In this document: one piece after another, positions 15,122 through 23,373 of the stretch
How positions within the stretch are numbered: position 1 is the first letter of the stretch
Layout: every line of letters starts with the position of its first letter
Assembly: GCA_027297435.1 (NCBI GenBank)
Contig: JAPUIA010000275.1
Location: forward strand, 30,089 to 94,088
Origin: Gammaproteobacteria bacterium
GTDB taxonomy: Bacteria > Pseudomonadota > Gammaproteobacteria > Pseudomonadales > Azotimanducaceae
Direction: 5' to 3'
Length of the DNA stretch: 64,000 bases
Program-made: the position numbers and the translations under genes
Notes under the pieces: generated by a model
What the model was told of the DNA's origin: nothing
The model's database searches: none
What the model saw: only the letters and a program-made list of their open reading frames with translations

Positions 15122-15584
15122 CGAATAGGTTCTTCAGGTCCCGTTCGTCGACGATCACGGATTCGTTGGTCGAGCGAAACAGCCGTTTGCCTTGATCGGG
15201 AAAACTGGCTTGTTCCAGCTCTTTGTTTTCTCCGCCCACGAGATAAATCAGCGGTTCGGTGCCGGAATTGCGCACGGTGTGCGGGATGGATGGCGTGGCG
15301 AAGCCCATGAAATCGCCCGGGCCGATTGCCGTCTCCTCGTCTCCGGCGCGCAACAACCCGTTTCCCGAGAGGACGTACATGAACTCTTCTTCCGCGGTGT
15401 GAGAATGGTAGATCAGCGACTCTTTACCTGGGGGTACGGTGGCATGGGAAACACCGAGTCGTTGCATGCCGGTGGCGCGAGACAGCATGCGCATTTCGAT
15501 CTCAGAGTCTGGATTCAACGGATGGTGGACCGTAACGCCGGGCACTTGCGTGGGCCTCACCAGAAACTTGTCGTTGTCGCTCAC
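15114..15584 (-). CDS. Cupin-domain protein
   Basis: A protein of about 156 residues with a single cupin fold. Cupin motif 1 is 'YHSHTAEEEFMYVLSGNG' (metal ligands His, His, Glu), followed by 'IGPGDFMGFATPSIPHTVRN' as motif 2 (His). A C-terminal tail ('SFPDQGKRLFRSTNESVIVD') is typical of a cupin group often linked to sugar or small-molecule metabolism; activity is unknown. The GTG start at 15584 was chosen because it directly precedes the cupin domain and lies 27 bases after the DUF72 gene. Confidence 0.82.
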   Translation of the reverse strand: MSDNDKFLVRPTQVPGVTVHHPLNPDSEIEMRMLSRATGMQRLGVSHATVPPGKESLIYHSHTAEEEFMYVLSGNGLLRAGDEETAIGPGDFMGFATPSIPHTVRNSGTEPLIYLVGGENKELEQASFPDQGKRLFRSTNESVIVDERDLKNLFDE

Positions 15585-15610
15585 CGCTCCGTCAACCCCG
15601 CGTCGTTGGG

Positions 15611-16366
15611 CTAGGCGCGTTTGGGCGCGGCCTTGCGATCGGTTCTCGGTGCCCGTTTGGGCAAGGGTCTGCGGGCAAGTTCGAGGAACTTGTGCGCGAG
15701 CGCCGGACCCCCAGCTTCGTCCTCGTGCTTGAAGAATGCGAGCGTCGTCTTGGCGCTGCTGGCCGTGGCTTTGCGTAGCCAGCCGCCGAGCTTCTGGGAG
15801 CTGTAGGCGGGCCGCCTGAGGCGCAGGTAGGCCCAGTCGGTCGTCGCGATGGTCGAGGGTAGGGTTAGTTTGCCATCGTCGCTCACGCAGATGGCTACCT
15901 TGCGCTCCCGCAACAAATCGAATATCTCCTCGTCGAACCAAGAGTCGTGACGAAATTCCACCGCCGCGGGCAGGGCCTTCGGCCAGACGTCGAGAAACGT
16001 CTCGAGCCGCTCGCGGTCTTTCTGCAGGAAAGGCGGCAGTTGAAAGAGCACCGCGCCGAGTTTGTCTTCGAGGACGGTAACGCCCTTTGCCAGATAACCT
16101 ATGGGCTCCTCGGCGTTGGCGAGGCGTGCATGGTGGGTGATGCGCCGCGTGGCCTTGATCACGAAACGAAAAGCCTTGGGCACGCTTTCTGCCCAGCTTT
16201 CGAGAACGTGTGTGCGCGGCATACGGTAGAACGTGTTGTTGATCTCGACCGCCGGTAATTGACTGGCGTAGTAGGTCAACATGTCTTCCGGCTTGATGTC
16301 GTCGGGATAGAAACTGCCGCGCCACTCTTTGTAGCTGTAGCCACTGGTGCCTGCCAACCAAAGCAT
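15611..16366 (-). CDS. DUF72 domain-containing protein
   Basis: A 251-residue TIM-barrel-like protein of the DUF72 (YecE) family: it begins 'MLWLAGTSGYSYKEWRGSFY', followed by 'AVEINNTFYRMP', 'FRFVIKATRRITH', 'GAVLFQLPPFLQKD', 'VEFRHDSWF' and 'TTDWAYLRLR'. The C terminus is rich in Lys/Arg ('KRAPRTDRKAAPKRA'). The biochemical function is unsettled. The ATG at 16366 is preceded by a GAGG ribosome site. It is the first gene of the operon that ends with the GNAT at 13468. Confidence 0.88.
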   Translation of the reverse strand: MLWLAGTSGYSYKEWRGSFYPDDIKPEDMLTYYASQLPAVEINNTFYRMPRTHVLESWAESVPKAFRFVIKATRRITHHARLANAEEPIGYLAKGVTVLEDKLGAVLFQLPPFLQKDRERLETFLDVWPKALPAAVEFRHDSWFDEEIFDLLRERKVAICVSDDGKLTLPSTIATTDWAYLRLRRPAYSSQKLGGWLRKATASSAKTTLAFFKHEDEAGGPALAHKFLELARRPLPKRAPRTDRKAAPKRA

Positions 16367-16445
16367 AACGACCTCAGGAATGGAGGGTGGGCCGGACACC
16401 TTAGATCACCACCCCTGCCATCTCAAGTTGACGGAGGAGCCCTAG

Positions 16446-16627
16446 CAGTCTGTCGGACTTAGGCCGCCGTAGCGAGGGAAAGCCAATCGCGAAGCGATTG
16501 GGAACCGGGTCCGGGGGTTTTTGGCGCGCCTTTGAGGAGAATATCGAGCCATATTTGACGAGAAGGCCCGCCAAAAACTGCCAAAACCCGGCTTTTCCGC
16601 AGTAGGTGAGCTAAGTCCGACAGACTG
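16446..16627 (+). mobile_element. MITE-like element, copy 1 (182 bp, 17-bp perfect terminal inverted repeats)
   Basis: Bounded by CAGTCTGTCGGACTTAG and its exact reverse complement at the right end, with CTAG on both flanks. The interior is an imperfect palindrome: GTTTTTGGCGCGCCTT pairs with AAGGCCCGCCAAAAAC around an AATAT/ATATT centre. A copy-specific insert at about 16481-16499 is itself a hairpin (CCAATCGC-GAA-GCGATTGG). A related copy in opposite orientation is at 53963-54139. No coding potential, so transposition would need an enzyme in trans. It stands directly at the stop codon of the SDR gene (TAG, 16628-16630). Confidence 0.8.
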
Positions 16628-17470
16628 CTAGGTCACGGGTAGTCCGCACAACTCGGATGAAACCTCCCATAGACGTTCTTGCTCACCCTGGTTCCGGGCC
16701 AGTTCAGACGGTGCTTTGACCGCTTGATGTTCATCGAAGTAACAGCCGGTGACGCCTGCGACCTCCTCGGATAAAGCAAGGTATATGCTGGTATCGGCGC
16801 CGCGAACTTCGCTCAACATGAAGGGCTTGGCGATGCGCCCGCCAAGGCGCAGCCACAGGCGGTTGGTCGGGACGATGTTGGTGCCGACCACGCCGGGGTG
16901 CAGGCAGTTGACGGTGATCTGTTGATCGGCGAGGCGCCGCGCCAACATCAGCGTGAACAGCACGTTGCCGAGCTTGGAGCGGGAATAGGTCTGCATGGGC
17001 GCAAACGTCTCGAGCGTGTGGAGATCGTCGAGATTGAGCTTGGCGCGGTAGTGGGCGCGAGACGCAACGTTGACGATGCGCGCAGGGGCAGAACTTCTGA
17101 TGCGATCCAACAGCAGGCGGGTGAGCAGGAATGGACCGAGGTGGTTGGTCGCAAACATGAGTTCGAGACCGTCCGCAGAACGCTCGGGTTGGGCGGTCAT
17201 CATGCCGCCGTTGTTGATGAGCAGGTGCAGTTCCTCATGACCGGCGAGAAACGTCTGAGCTGCCGCGCGCACCGATTGCAAGGATGACAGATCGCATTCG
17301 ATCACGTGGATATCGCGATTGCCCGTGGTCTCGACGATCTCGTCTCTGACGCGCGCAGCACGCTTGACGTCGCGACACGCCATGACGACCCGCAAGCCGC
17401 GCTCTGCAACAGCTTTGGCGGTGATGGTGCCGATACCGTGGGTGGTGCCGGTAATCAGGCAAGTTCTCAT
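16628..17470 (-). CDS. Short-chain dehydrogenase/reductase (retinol dehydrogenase-like)
   Basis: A 280-residue classical SDR. The NAD(P)-binding motif is 'ITGTTHGIG' (6-14), with 'MACRDVKRAARVRDEIVE' suggesting NADP preference through the Arg after the second strand. Next are 'LLINNGGMM' (NNAG variant) and the catalytic Tyr162-x3-Lys166 in 'TYSRSKLGNV', then 'VNCLHPGVVGTNI'. Similar proteins are retinol-dehydrogenase or WW-oxidoreductase-like; the substrate is unknown. The ATG at 17470 gives an ATGA overlap with the small membrane gene upstream. The stop codon TAG touches the MITE-like element. Confidence 0.85.
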   Translation of the reverse strand: MRTCLITGTTHGIGTITAKAVAERGLRVVMACRDVKRAARVRDEIVETTGNRDIHVIECDLSSLQSVRAAAQTFLAGHEELHLLINNGGMMTAQPERSADGLELMFATNHLGPFLLTRLLLDRIRSSAPARIVNVASRAHYRAKLNLDDLHTLETFAPMQTYSRSKLGNVLFTLMLARRLADQQITVNCLHPGVVGTNIVPTNRLWLRLGGRIAKPFMLSEVRGADTSIYLALSEEVAGVTGCYFDEHQAVKAPSELARNQGEQERLWEVSSELCGLPVT

Positions 17471-17829
17471 CGACGCGAGCGCCAGCGCGCCTCGTGCGTA
17501 TCGCTGACGTGCTGTCGAAATCGGATCGCGTACAGGCTGATCGTGGTGGCAAAGCAACCCAGCGCGATGACCGGGTAGGCGATGCTGGCGATCCAATCCG
17601 GTCCGAACGGGTCGCTGTGCGCGAGTGCCAACAGACCGGATCCTAAACACACCGCGGCCAGGTTCCTGATGACGAGCCAGGTGCCGACGCCGAATGCGAT
17701 GGGCAGTACGAGGTCGGTGGCGACAACCGGTAGCGCTTCGGTGTACACGGCCAGCGAGACGGCGATGATCGCCACGCCTGAGCCGCGAATTGCCAGGTCG
17801 CCGGCGGATCGCGTCGAATTTTCCGTCAC
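17467..17829 (-). CDS. Small hypothetical membrane protein
   Basis: A 120-residue protein with four hydrophobic segments (about 16-34, 38-56, 58-70, 80-102) and a basic tail. No family recognised. It sits between two SDR genes with 4-base overlaps on both sides, so it is translated with them and may anchor or assist one of these enzymes. Confidence 0.6.
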   Translation of the reverse strand: MTENSTRSAGDLAIRGSGVAIIAVSLAVYTEALPVVATDLVLPIAFGVGTWLVIRNLAAVCLGSGLLALAHSDPFGPDWIASIAYPVIALGCFATTISLYAIRFRQHVSDTHEARWRSRR

Positions 17830-18602
17830 GACAGAATACCCAGGGCGCCGCCATCGATGCGAATGTTCTGACCGTGGATTGCATCGGCTAGGGGACTCGC
17901 GAGGAAGGCGACCAAGTTCGCGACCTCCTCACGCTCGACGATTCTACCGATCGGTATGTCGCGGGCGACATGGGGTTCGATTAGCTCCCAGGTATCTCCC
18001 CACCCCTCACGCTTACCACGCTCAAGGTAAGCAGCGCGTACTTCCGGAGTGAGAATGAGCCCGGGCGATACCAAGTTTACGCGCACGCCGGTTCCAGCAA
18101 CCTCCTTGGCAAGGCTGATGGTCATGGTCGCCAACGCGCCTTTGGACGCGTAGTAGTGGGGCATGCGGCTGTTGGGACGTGTGGAGCCGATGGTGCCCAG
18201 ATTGATGATGCGCCCCCAACCCGCGTCGCACATAGATGGCAGAAGGGCTTGGATCAATCGCTGCGCGGACAGAACGTTCTTTTGATAGGCGTCTAACCAG
18301 TCGTTGGTCGAAGCCTCCAGCCAGCTACCGGAATCGGCGGTTCCGTAGTTGTTGATGAGTATGTCGACGTCATACTCGGCGCACGCAGCGACCACCTCGG
18401 CGGCACCGGCGTCCGTTCGGATATCTCCCGTGATCGGGACGCCTGAGGCGATGTGCTCGACCGCCGACTCTGCTTGGCCGCGCTCCAAACCGTGGACGAG
18501 TACCGTTGCCCCTTCTGCGGCGAGTCGTTGCGCGATGATTTGCCCCGTACCGCGCGAGCTACCCGTGACCAGGGCACAGTGGTTGTCGAGTTCGAGGTTC
18601 AT
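17826..18602 (-). CDS. Short-chain dehydrogenase/reductase
   Basis: A 258-residue classical SDR: 'ALVTGSSRGTGQIIAQRLA' (10-28), acidic/Arg cofactor region, 'DILINNYGTAD' (NNAG variant NNYG), Ser in 'IINLGTIGS', catalytic 'YYASKGALATM' and the C-terminal 'IHGQNIRIDGGALGIL'. The Thr in GxxRGTG replaces the usual Ile/Leu. Probably an oxidoreductase of the FabG type with unknown substrate. The ATG at 18602 starts the domain at the usual distance. Second or third gene of the 20093-16628 operon. Confidence 0.87.
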   Translation of the reverse strand: MNLELDNHCALVTGSSRGTGQIIAQRLAAEGATVLVHGLERGQAESAVEHIASGVPITGDIRTDAGAAEVVAACAEYDVDILINNYGTADSGSWLEASTNDWLDAYQKNVLSAQRLIQALLPSMCDAGWGRIINLGTIGSTRPNSRMPHYYASKGALATMTISLAKEVAGTGVRVNLVSPGLILTPEVRAAYLERGKREGWGDTWELIEPHVARDIPIGRIVEREEVANLVAFLASPLADAIHGQNIRIDGGALGILS

Positions 18603-18639
18603 GGCCGCGTGATTATAGGACACCCGGAACGGGCGTCGA

Positions 18640-19131
18640 TTAGATGCTCTTCTCCCACCATTCGACGTCCCAATAGCGGTCGAACTTGCGGCCGACCTCA
18701 CTCATGTGCGAGACCTTCGCGAAGCCAAACTTCTCGTGTAGCGCAATCGAAGCATCGTTGGGTAAAGCGATTCCCGCATAGGCGCGATGCACGTCCTGGT
18801 CGGCAAGCGCCTCGAAGAGCGTTGCGTAGAGTCTTGTGCCAAGGCCTTTGAAGCCGCCGTCTGGTTGGAGATACACGCTGACCTCCACCGAGGTCTCATA
18901 GGCTTTCTTTGGCTTCAGCGGAGTGCTGGCGGCGTAGCCCAACACATCATCACCCTGTGCCGCGACCCAGCACTGCCGGCGCTGCCCGTCGAATTGCGCA
19001 AACCAGGACTTGCGACGCGCTCGCGCGATCGGTTCCACATCGAAGGTGAAGTGGGTGTGCTCGACGTAGTGATTGTAGATGGCGAGCACACCGGCGTGAT
19101 CCTTGGCGGCGAGTCGTCGTACCTCGCTCAT
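18640..19131 (-). CDS. Phosphinothricin-type GNAT acetyltransferase
   Basis: A 163-residue GNAT similar to the PAT/Bar family: 'VLAIYNHYVEHTHFTFDVEP' near the N terminus, 'AASTPLKPKKAYETSVEVSV', 'GGFKGLGTRLYATLFEAL', 'AGIALPNDASIALHEKFGF' and 'VGRKFDRYWDVEWWE'. These acetylate amino groups of phosphinothricin, methionine sulfoximine or unrelated substrates; no substrate can be assigned here. It overlaps the MBL gene by 4 bases (ATGA). Confidence 0.85.
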   Translation of the reverse strand: MSEVRRLAAKDHAGVLAIYNHYVEHTHFTFDVEPIARARRKSWFAQFDGQRRQCWVAAQGDDVLGYAASTPLKPKKAYETSVEVSVYLQPDGGFKGLGTRLYATLFEALADQDVHRAYAGIALPNDASIALHEKFGFAKVSHMSEVGRKFDRYWDVEWWEKSI

Positions 19132-20093
19132 TTGCGCTGGTTTTTATGCACTTTCGCCATCAACCCGAACAACTCGGTGGTGTCGTTGGGTTGCGGGTCG
19201 CCGGAGAATTCTTTGTACAACGTCGCGACGTTGACAACGATACGTTCGGCGTCTCCCCACGAGTCGTAGTCCGCCAACGAGATGTCGAGTGCCGCATCGA
19301 GCAGCGCCATGCCCGCATCGAAGCGTTGGCGCGCCTCGTCCGTCACGTAAACCAGATAATCTCGGACGGCTCGAACGCCACGCTTGTCGGTGACCGGTCC
19401 ATGTCCCGGGACGACCGTTTCGACGTCGAGATTCAACAGGTAATCGCAAGCGTCGACCCAGTTCTGTACGGGTCCCGCCCACACGATCGGGTGACCTTCA
19501 ATGAACAGAATATCGCCGGTGAAGACCAGCTTGTCGCTGGGTATGTAGGCGAGCACGTCACCGGCGGTGTGAGCCGGGCCGACCTGCTCCAGGTGCACGG
19601 TTTTGTCGCCCACCTGGACGTCGAGGGATCCCTCGAAGGTTCGGGTCGGCAGTGTGTGGTTGATGTCGCGAAAGTCGAAGGCGCTGAAACAATAGGTGAA
19701 GAATTCTCCGACCTCGCCCATGTCCGGTGCGCGTTCCATGAGCGTCAGCATCCTCGCCGGGTTTTCCCGCTGGAGTTCTTCGGCGCAGGCTTGTGACGAG
19801 ATGATCTCGGCGCCCACGACCAGCTCGTTGCCATTGCAGTGATCACCGTTCGAATGCGTGTTGACGAGCATGTCATAGGCTCGAGTCGCAACGGGCTCGG
19901 CGGCGGACATAGCCTTTAGCATGTCGCGAGTGAGGGGTAGGTCGAAAAGCGTGTCGATCACGAGCGACTCATCACCGTCGACGATCAGGCCAGCGTTGCT
20001 CCAACCCCATCCGCCGTCCGGTTGCAGCCACGCATAGCCGCCGTTTCCCAGATCGAGCAACCCGTGTTCAAACGGTTTGGTACCCAGTCCCAT
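19128..20093 (-). CDS. MBL-fold metallohydrolase
   Basis: A protein of about 321 residues with the metallo-beta-lactamase fold. The metal motif reads 'NTHSNGDHCNGN', i.e. HxNxDH, with Asn in place of the second His of HxHxDH. Further ligands are in 'VGPAHTAGDV' (His), 'VFTGDILF' (Asp) and 'VVPGHGPVT' (His). HSNGDH variants are known in hydrolases of this fold. Substrate unknown; a thioester or lactone hydrolase role is possible given the neighbouring SDR and acetyltransferase genes. The ATG at 20093 is preceded by a GGGATCA ribosome-site-like sequence. First gene of its operon. Confidence 0.83.
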   Translation of the reverse strand: MGLGTKPFEHGLLDLGNGGYAWLQPDGGWGWSNAGLIVDGDESLVIDTLFDLPLTRDMLKAMSAAEPVATRAYDMLVNTHSNGDHCNGNELVVGAEIISSQACAEELQRENPARMLTLMERAPDMGEVGEFFTYCFSAFDFRDINHTLPTRTFEGSLDVQVGDKTVHLEQVGPAHTAGDVLAYIPSDKLVFTGDILFIEGHPIVWAGPVQNWVDACDYLLNLDVETVVPGHGPVTDKRGVRAVRDYLVYVTDEARQRFDAGMALLDAALDISLADYDSWGDAERIVVNVATLYKEFSGDPQPNDTTELFGLMAKVHKNQRK

Positions 20094-20180
20094 GATTGAT
20101 CCCCTATGTCCCAATACCTGGGATCTTAGAGGAAACTGGTTGGTCGATGCGACCCGGTATATTGCTTATCATGCTGAGCA

Positions 20181-21308
20181 ATGCAGGACTTCGATGCCAT
20201 CCGGCCTTATCTCGACCACGAGGTTCCAGCGGTTGTTGGCCACCTGGTCGAGAATCCCGATCTGTGCCATGCAGCGGCGCTGTTCTATTTTCCGCAGTTG
20301 ACCCGTTGGTTGCCGCTCGCTGGAAATATGCTGGCAGGCCGGGTGCTTCGCCAGCTGGGTGACAAGCTGCACACGGTCAATGACGTGCAGATGTTGTTGG
20401 GCGGGTACATGCAGAAGTTGATGGACAAGACCATCGTCGATTTCACGGTGACCGGGCTCGAAGCGCTTCCCATCGGATCGGTGAATCTGTTCATATCGAC
20501 CCACCGCGACATCATCATGGATTCTAGCGTGGTGAACATCGCCATCCATCGCGCAGGGCACAAGACTTTTCGCATCGCCGTGGGCGATAACCTTTTGGAT
20601 AAGGCGTATCCGGCCGACCTGATGCGATTGAACAAGAGCTTCGTAGTCGAGCGCAAAGTGGTGGGTAAAAAGGCACTCTACCGCGCCCTTCGCCGCACCT
20701 CGGATTACATTCGCGCTTCGCTCGAGGAAGGCGAGTCGGTATGGATCGCACAACGTGAGGGGCGTTCAAAGGATGGTTTCGACCGCACCGATCCAGCGGT
20801 GGTAAAAATGTTGGCATTGGCGCATAAAAAGGAGGTCGGGAATCTTGGTGAGCTATGTGAACGCATACGTATCGTGCCGGTCGCGATCACCTACGAGCTC
20901 GATCCCTGCGATATCAGAAAGGCCCGCGAACTCTACATCACAGACCTCCAAGGGCAGTACGAGAAGCCCGAAGGCGAAGATCTCGAAAGCATGGTCGAGG
21001 GCATGCTGGGTTTCAAAGGCCGCGTGCACCTGCATTTCGGCGAGCCGGTTAAGGGTCTTTTCGACGATGCCGACGCGTTAGCCCAGGCGATCGATTGCAG
21101 TATCGTGAGCGGTCTGAAGGTATATCCGACCCATTTAGAAGCTGCACGACGTTTGGGCCTACACGATCTGCCGGATGCGGAAGCCGACCGGCAAGATGTG
21201 GACATCGCGTTTGGGGAACACATTCGCGCCTGCCCGCCGGTACAAAAGAACTTTCTATTCGAACAATATGCCAACCTCATACGCAACAAGCGCGCACTCG
21301 GCGTCTAA
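20181..21308 (+). CDS. PlsC-domain glycerol-phosphate acyltransferase family protein
   Basis: A 375-residue protein with the acyltransferase catalytic block 'STHRDIIMDSS' (His108), 'NKSFVVERKVVG', 'VWIAQREGRSKDG' and 'IVPVAITYELDPCD', which correspond to motifs I-IV of 1-acyl-glycerol-3-phosphate acyltransferases. The His-Asp pair is separated differently from the classical HX4D (either His-Arg-Asp or HX5D). Little hydrophobicity suggests peripheral membrane association. Substrate lipid unknown. It is divergent from the MBL gene; the 87-bp gap should hold both promoters. Confidence 0.82.
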   Translation: MQDFDAIRPYLDHEVPAVVGHLVENPDLCHAAALFYFPQLTRWLPLAGNMLAGRVLRQLGDKLHTVNDVQMLLGGYMQKLMDKTIVDFTVTGLEALPIGSVNLFISTHRDIIMDSSVVNIAIHRAGHKTFRIAVGDNLLDKAYPADLMRLNKSFVVERKVVGKKALYRALRRTSDYIRASLEEGESVWIAQREGRSKDGFDRTDPAVVKMLALAHKKEVGNLGELCERIRIVPVAITYELDPCDIRKARELYITDLQGQYEKPEGEDLESMVEGMLGFKGRVHLHFGEPVKGLFDDADALAQAIDCSIVSGLKVYPTHLEAARRLGLHDLPDAEADRQDVDIAFGEHIRACPPVQKNFLFEQYANLIRNKRALGV

Positions 21309-21353
21309 CAACTCGTCCGTGCGCCTCGTCCAGCGTATTTGGGGGATTGGACG

Positions 21354-22331
21354 TTAGCCGGTTAGCGGCGGCTCCTGCAATGCCGCTTGTTGTTCTCTAA
21401 GGTCCAACACGTGATCGGCCCAGTAGCGCCCCGTATTGAACCAGGGAAAGGCGATTGGAAACGCGGGATCGTCCCAGCGGCGCGCCAACCAGGCCGCGTG
21501 ATGCATGATGCGAAGCGTTCGCAGTGCTTCGATCAATCGTAGCGAAGTATAGTCGAACGAATAGAAGGATTCGTAGGCTTCGAGGATCGTGTTGAGCTGT
21601 GCCTGGCGTTCCTCGCGCTCTCCGGATAACAGCATCCACAGATCCTGTATGGGAGGACCGTTCACGCAATCGTCGAAATCGACGAAATTTGGTGTCTCGT
21701 CTCGCCATAGCAGATTGCCGAGGTGGCAGTCGCCGTGGGTGCGAATCCGCGGCACGTCGTGCCACAAGGCTTGAATGTCGCTTAGCAGATGCTCGGTGAT
21801 GCTCGTGTAGGCTTCTTCCAACTCGGTGGGTATCCATCTGCCCTCTATCAGGAAACTGCGGCTGTCCACGGCCATGCGCTCGTAGTGCAGGTCGACGCGG
21901 TGCTCAAAGGTGCGCAATGAACCCACCGCATGTATACGAGCGAGCGTGCGGGACAGCACCTTGAGGTCCTCTTCGATCTCGATGTTGGGGGTACGACCAC
22001 CGAGACGCGGGTAAATCGAGAAGCGAAAACCCTGGTAGTCGAACAACGTCGCCGAGTCGAGCTGCACAGGCGCGACGCAAGGCAGTTCGTGATGTTCGAG
22101 TTCGAGCACGAATGCATGTTCTTCCAGAATCTGTGCATCGCTCCAACGCTCGGGACGGTAGAACTTGGTGACCACAAACGATTCGTCGTCGAGTTCTACC
22201 TGATACACACGATTCTCGTAGCTATTCAGCGCCACCAATCCACCGGTTGGATGCAAGCCTACGGACTCCAAGGCAGAGAGAATGACTTCGGGTGACAAGC
22301 CGGCGTACGGTGTATCAGATACTTCGGACAT
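21354..22331 (-). CDS. srkA: SrkA/YihE-like stress response Ser/Thr protein kinase
   Basis: A protein of about 325 residues with the APH-like kinase fold of SrkA (RdoA/YihE): N-terminal 'SYENRVYQVELDDESFVVTK' (nucleotide loop and Lys), 'EEHAFVLELEHHELPCVAPV' and 'FSIYPRLGGR'. The catalytic 'RIRTHGDCHLGNLLW' and the metal-binding 'FVDFDDCVNG' follow. SrkA phosphorylates proteins and counters stress-induced death in E. coli. The start is given at ATG 22331; ATG 22340 is also possible. Either way the start lies inside the 3' end of modC, an unusual partner, and suggests coupled translation. Confidence 0.85.
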   Translation of the reverse strand: MSEVSDTPYAGLSPEVILSALESVGLHPTGGLVALNSYENRVYQVELDDESFVVTKFYRPERWSDAQILEEHAFVLELEHHELPCVAPVQLDSATLFDYQGFRFSIYPRLGGRTPNIEIEEDLKVLSRTLARIHAVGSLRTFEHRVDLHYERMAVDSRSFLIEGRWIPTELEEAYTSITEHLLSDIQALWHDVPRIRTHGDCHLGNLLWRDETPNFVDFDDCVNGPPIQDLWMLLSGEREERQAQLNTILEAYESFYSFDYTSLRLIEALRTLRIMHHAAWLARRWDDPAFPIAFPWFNTGRYWADHVLDLREQQAALQEPPLTG

Positions 22332-23373
22332 CGAGGGCAACCGACTTGATGAGTGCGTAAACCTGGAGGCCTTGTACGAGACCCATCCGCTCCGCAGACA
22401 GCTCGGTGATACGAGAGCGTAGCCGTTGGCCGACGCAGTCGAGTTCTACGAACACCGATCCGTCCGGCGTCCGTTTCAGATCGATGATTTCGGCGGGCAA
22501 GCAATTGAGTATGCTGGTCTCCTCAGGTATCTGTTTGGCAAGGGTCACGTCGCGTGCTGGAATCTGAATGCGAATGATCCCGCTTGGGGACGATAAGTCG
22601 CCGCGCACCCACATCGGGTGGTCACCGATGCGTAACTCGCTGAGATTGTGGTTGGCATCGAACCGGTGAAACTTACAGTCGAGAATGGCGCCGACATCGA
22701 TCAGCGGTGACAAAGGATGATCCAGTTCACCGGCGACCTGTTCGGGTGTGCCGCTGCCGATGATGCGGCCTTCTTCCAACATGACTAGGTGATCGGCAAT
22801 CTGCAAAACCTCTTGCAAAGAATGGGTAACGTACAACACGGGTCTGCCGGATTCTCGGCATAGCCCAGCGAGCATAGGCGCCAGCTCATTGCGTGCAAGG
22901 GCATCGAGGGCTGAGAGCGGTTCGTCCAGCAGCCACAGGTCTGCGGGTTTGATGTAAGCTCTCGCCAGCGCCACGCGTTGTTGTTGCCCACCAGACAGCT
23001 CGTTTGGTTTGCGATCCAATAGTGAAAGTAGATTGAAGCGCTGCAGCGCGTCGTCGAAACCGGTCGCGTTGGGTACCGCGCGCAAGTTGCCGAGCACCGT
23101 AAGGTGCGGGAACAAAGACGGCTGCTGTTGAACCATCGCTATGGGACGCTGGTGCGGAGGAATCCAAGTCTCGGCGTTCTGCCAATCACGACCCCGGAAC
23201 TGCACGGAAAGGTTTTCGCTGCGTTCGAGTCCGGCGACGACGCGTAGGATGGTCGACTTACCGGACCCGGAAGTGCCGATGACGGCCGTGACACCTTGGT
23301 CCGGTAGGCTCGCATCCAGCGACAATCGGAAGCCCCCGGGACGCGTCAGACTGCCGCGGATGTCCAGCGTCAT
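22315..23373 (-). CDS. modC: Molybdate ABC transporter ATP-binding protein ModC
   Basis: A 352-residue ABC ATPase powering molybdate import at the inner membrane. Walker A 'GTSGSGKST' (33-41), Q-loop region 'MVQQQPSLFPHLTV', signature 'LSGGQQQRVALARA', Walker B 'LWLLDEPLSALD' and the switch 'VTHS' are all present. A C-terminal molybdate-binding TOBE domain (about 285-350) separates ModC from other ABC ATPases. It overlaps modB by 4 bases and the srkA-like gene by about 17-26 bases. Confidence 0.93.
   Translation of the reverse strand: MTLDIRGSLTRPGGFRLSLDASLPDQGVTAVIGTSGSGKSTILRVVAGLERSENLSVQFRGRDWQNAETWIPPHQRPIAMVQQQPSLFPHLTVLGNLRAVPNATGFDDALQRFNLLSLLDRKPNELSGGQQQRVALARAYIKPADLWLLDEPLSALDALARNELAPMLAGLCRESGRPVLYVTHSLQEVLQIADHLVMLEEGRIIGSGTPEQVAGELDHPLSPLIDVGAILDCKFHRFDANHNLSELRIGDHPMWVRGDLSSPSGIIRIQIPARDVTLAKQIPEETSILNCLPAEIIDLKRTPDGSVFVELDCVGQRLRSRITELSAERMGLVQGLQVYALIKSVALDVRSI

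Noticed and set aside
15585..16361. Long open frame extending the cupin upstream
   Set aside because: It is antiframe text on the same strand as the DUF72 gene, rich in Arg/Gln/His without any homology; the cupin starts at the GTG at 15584.
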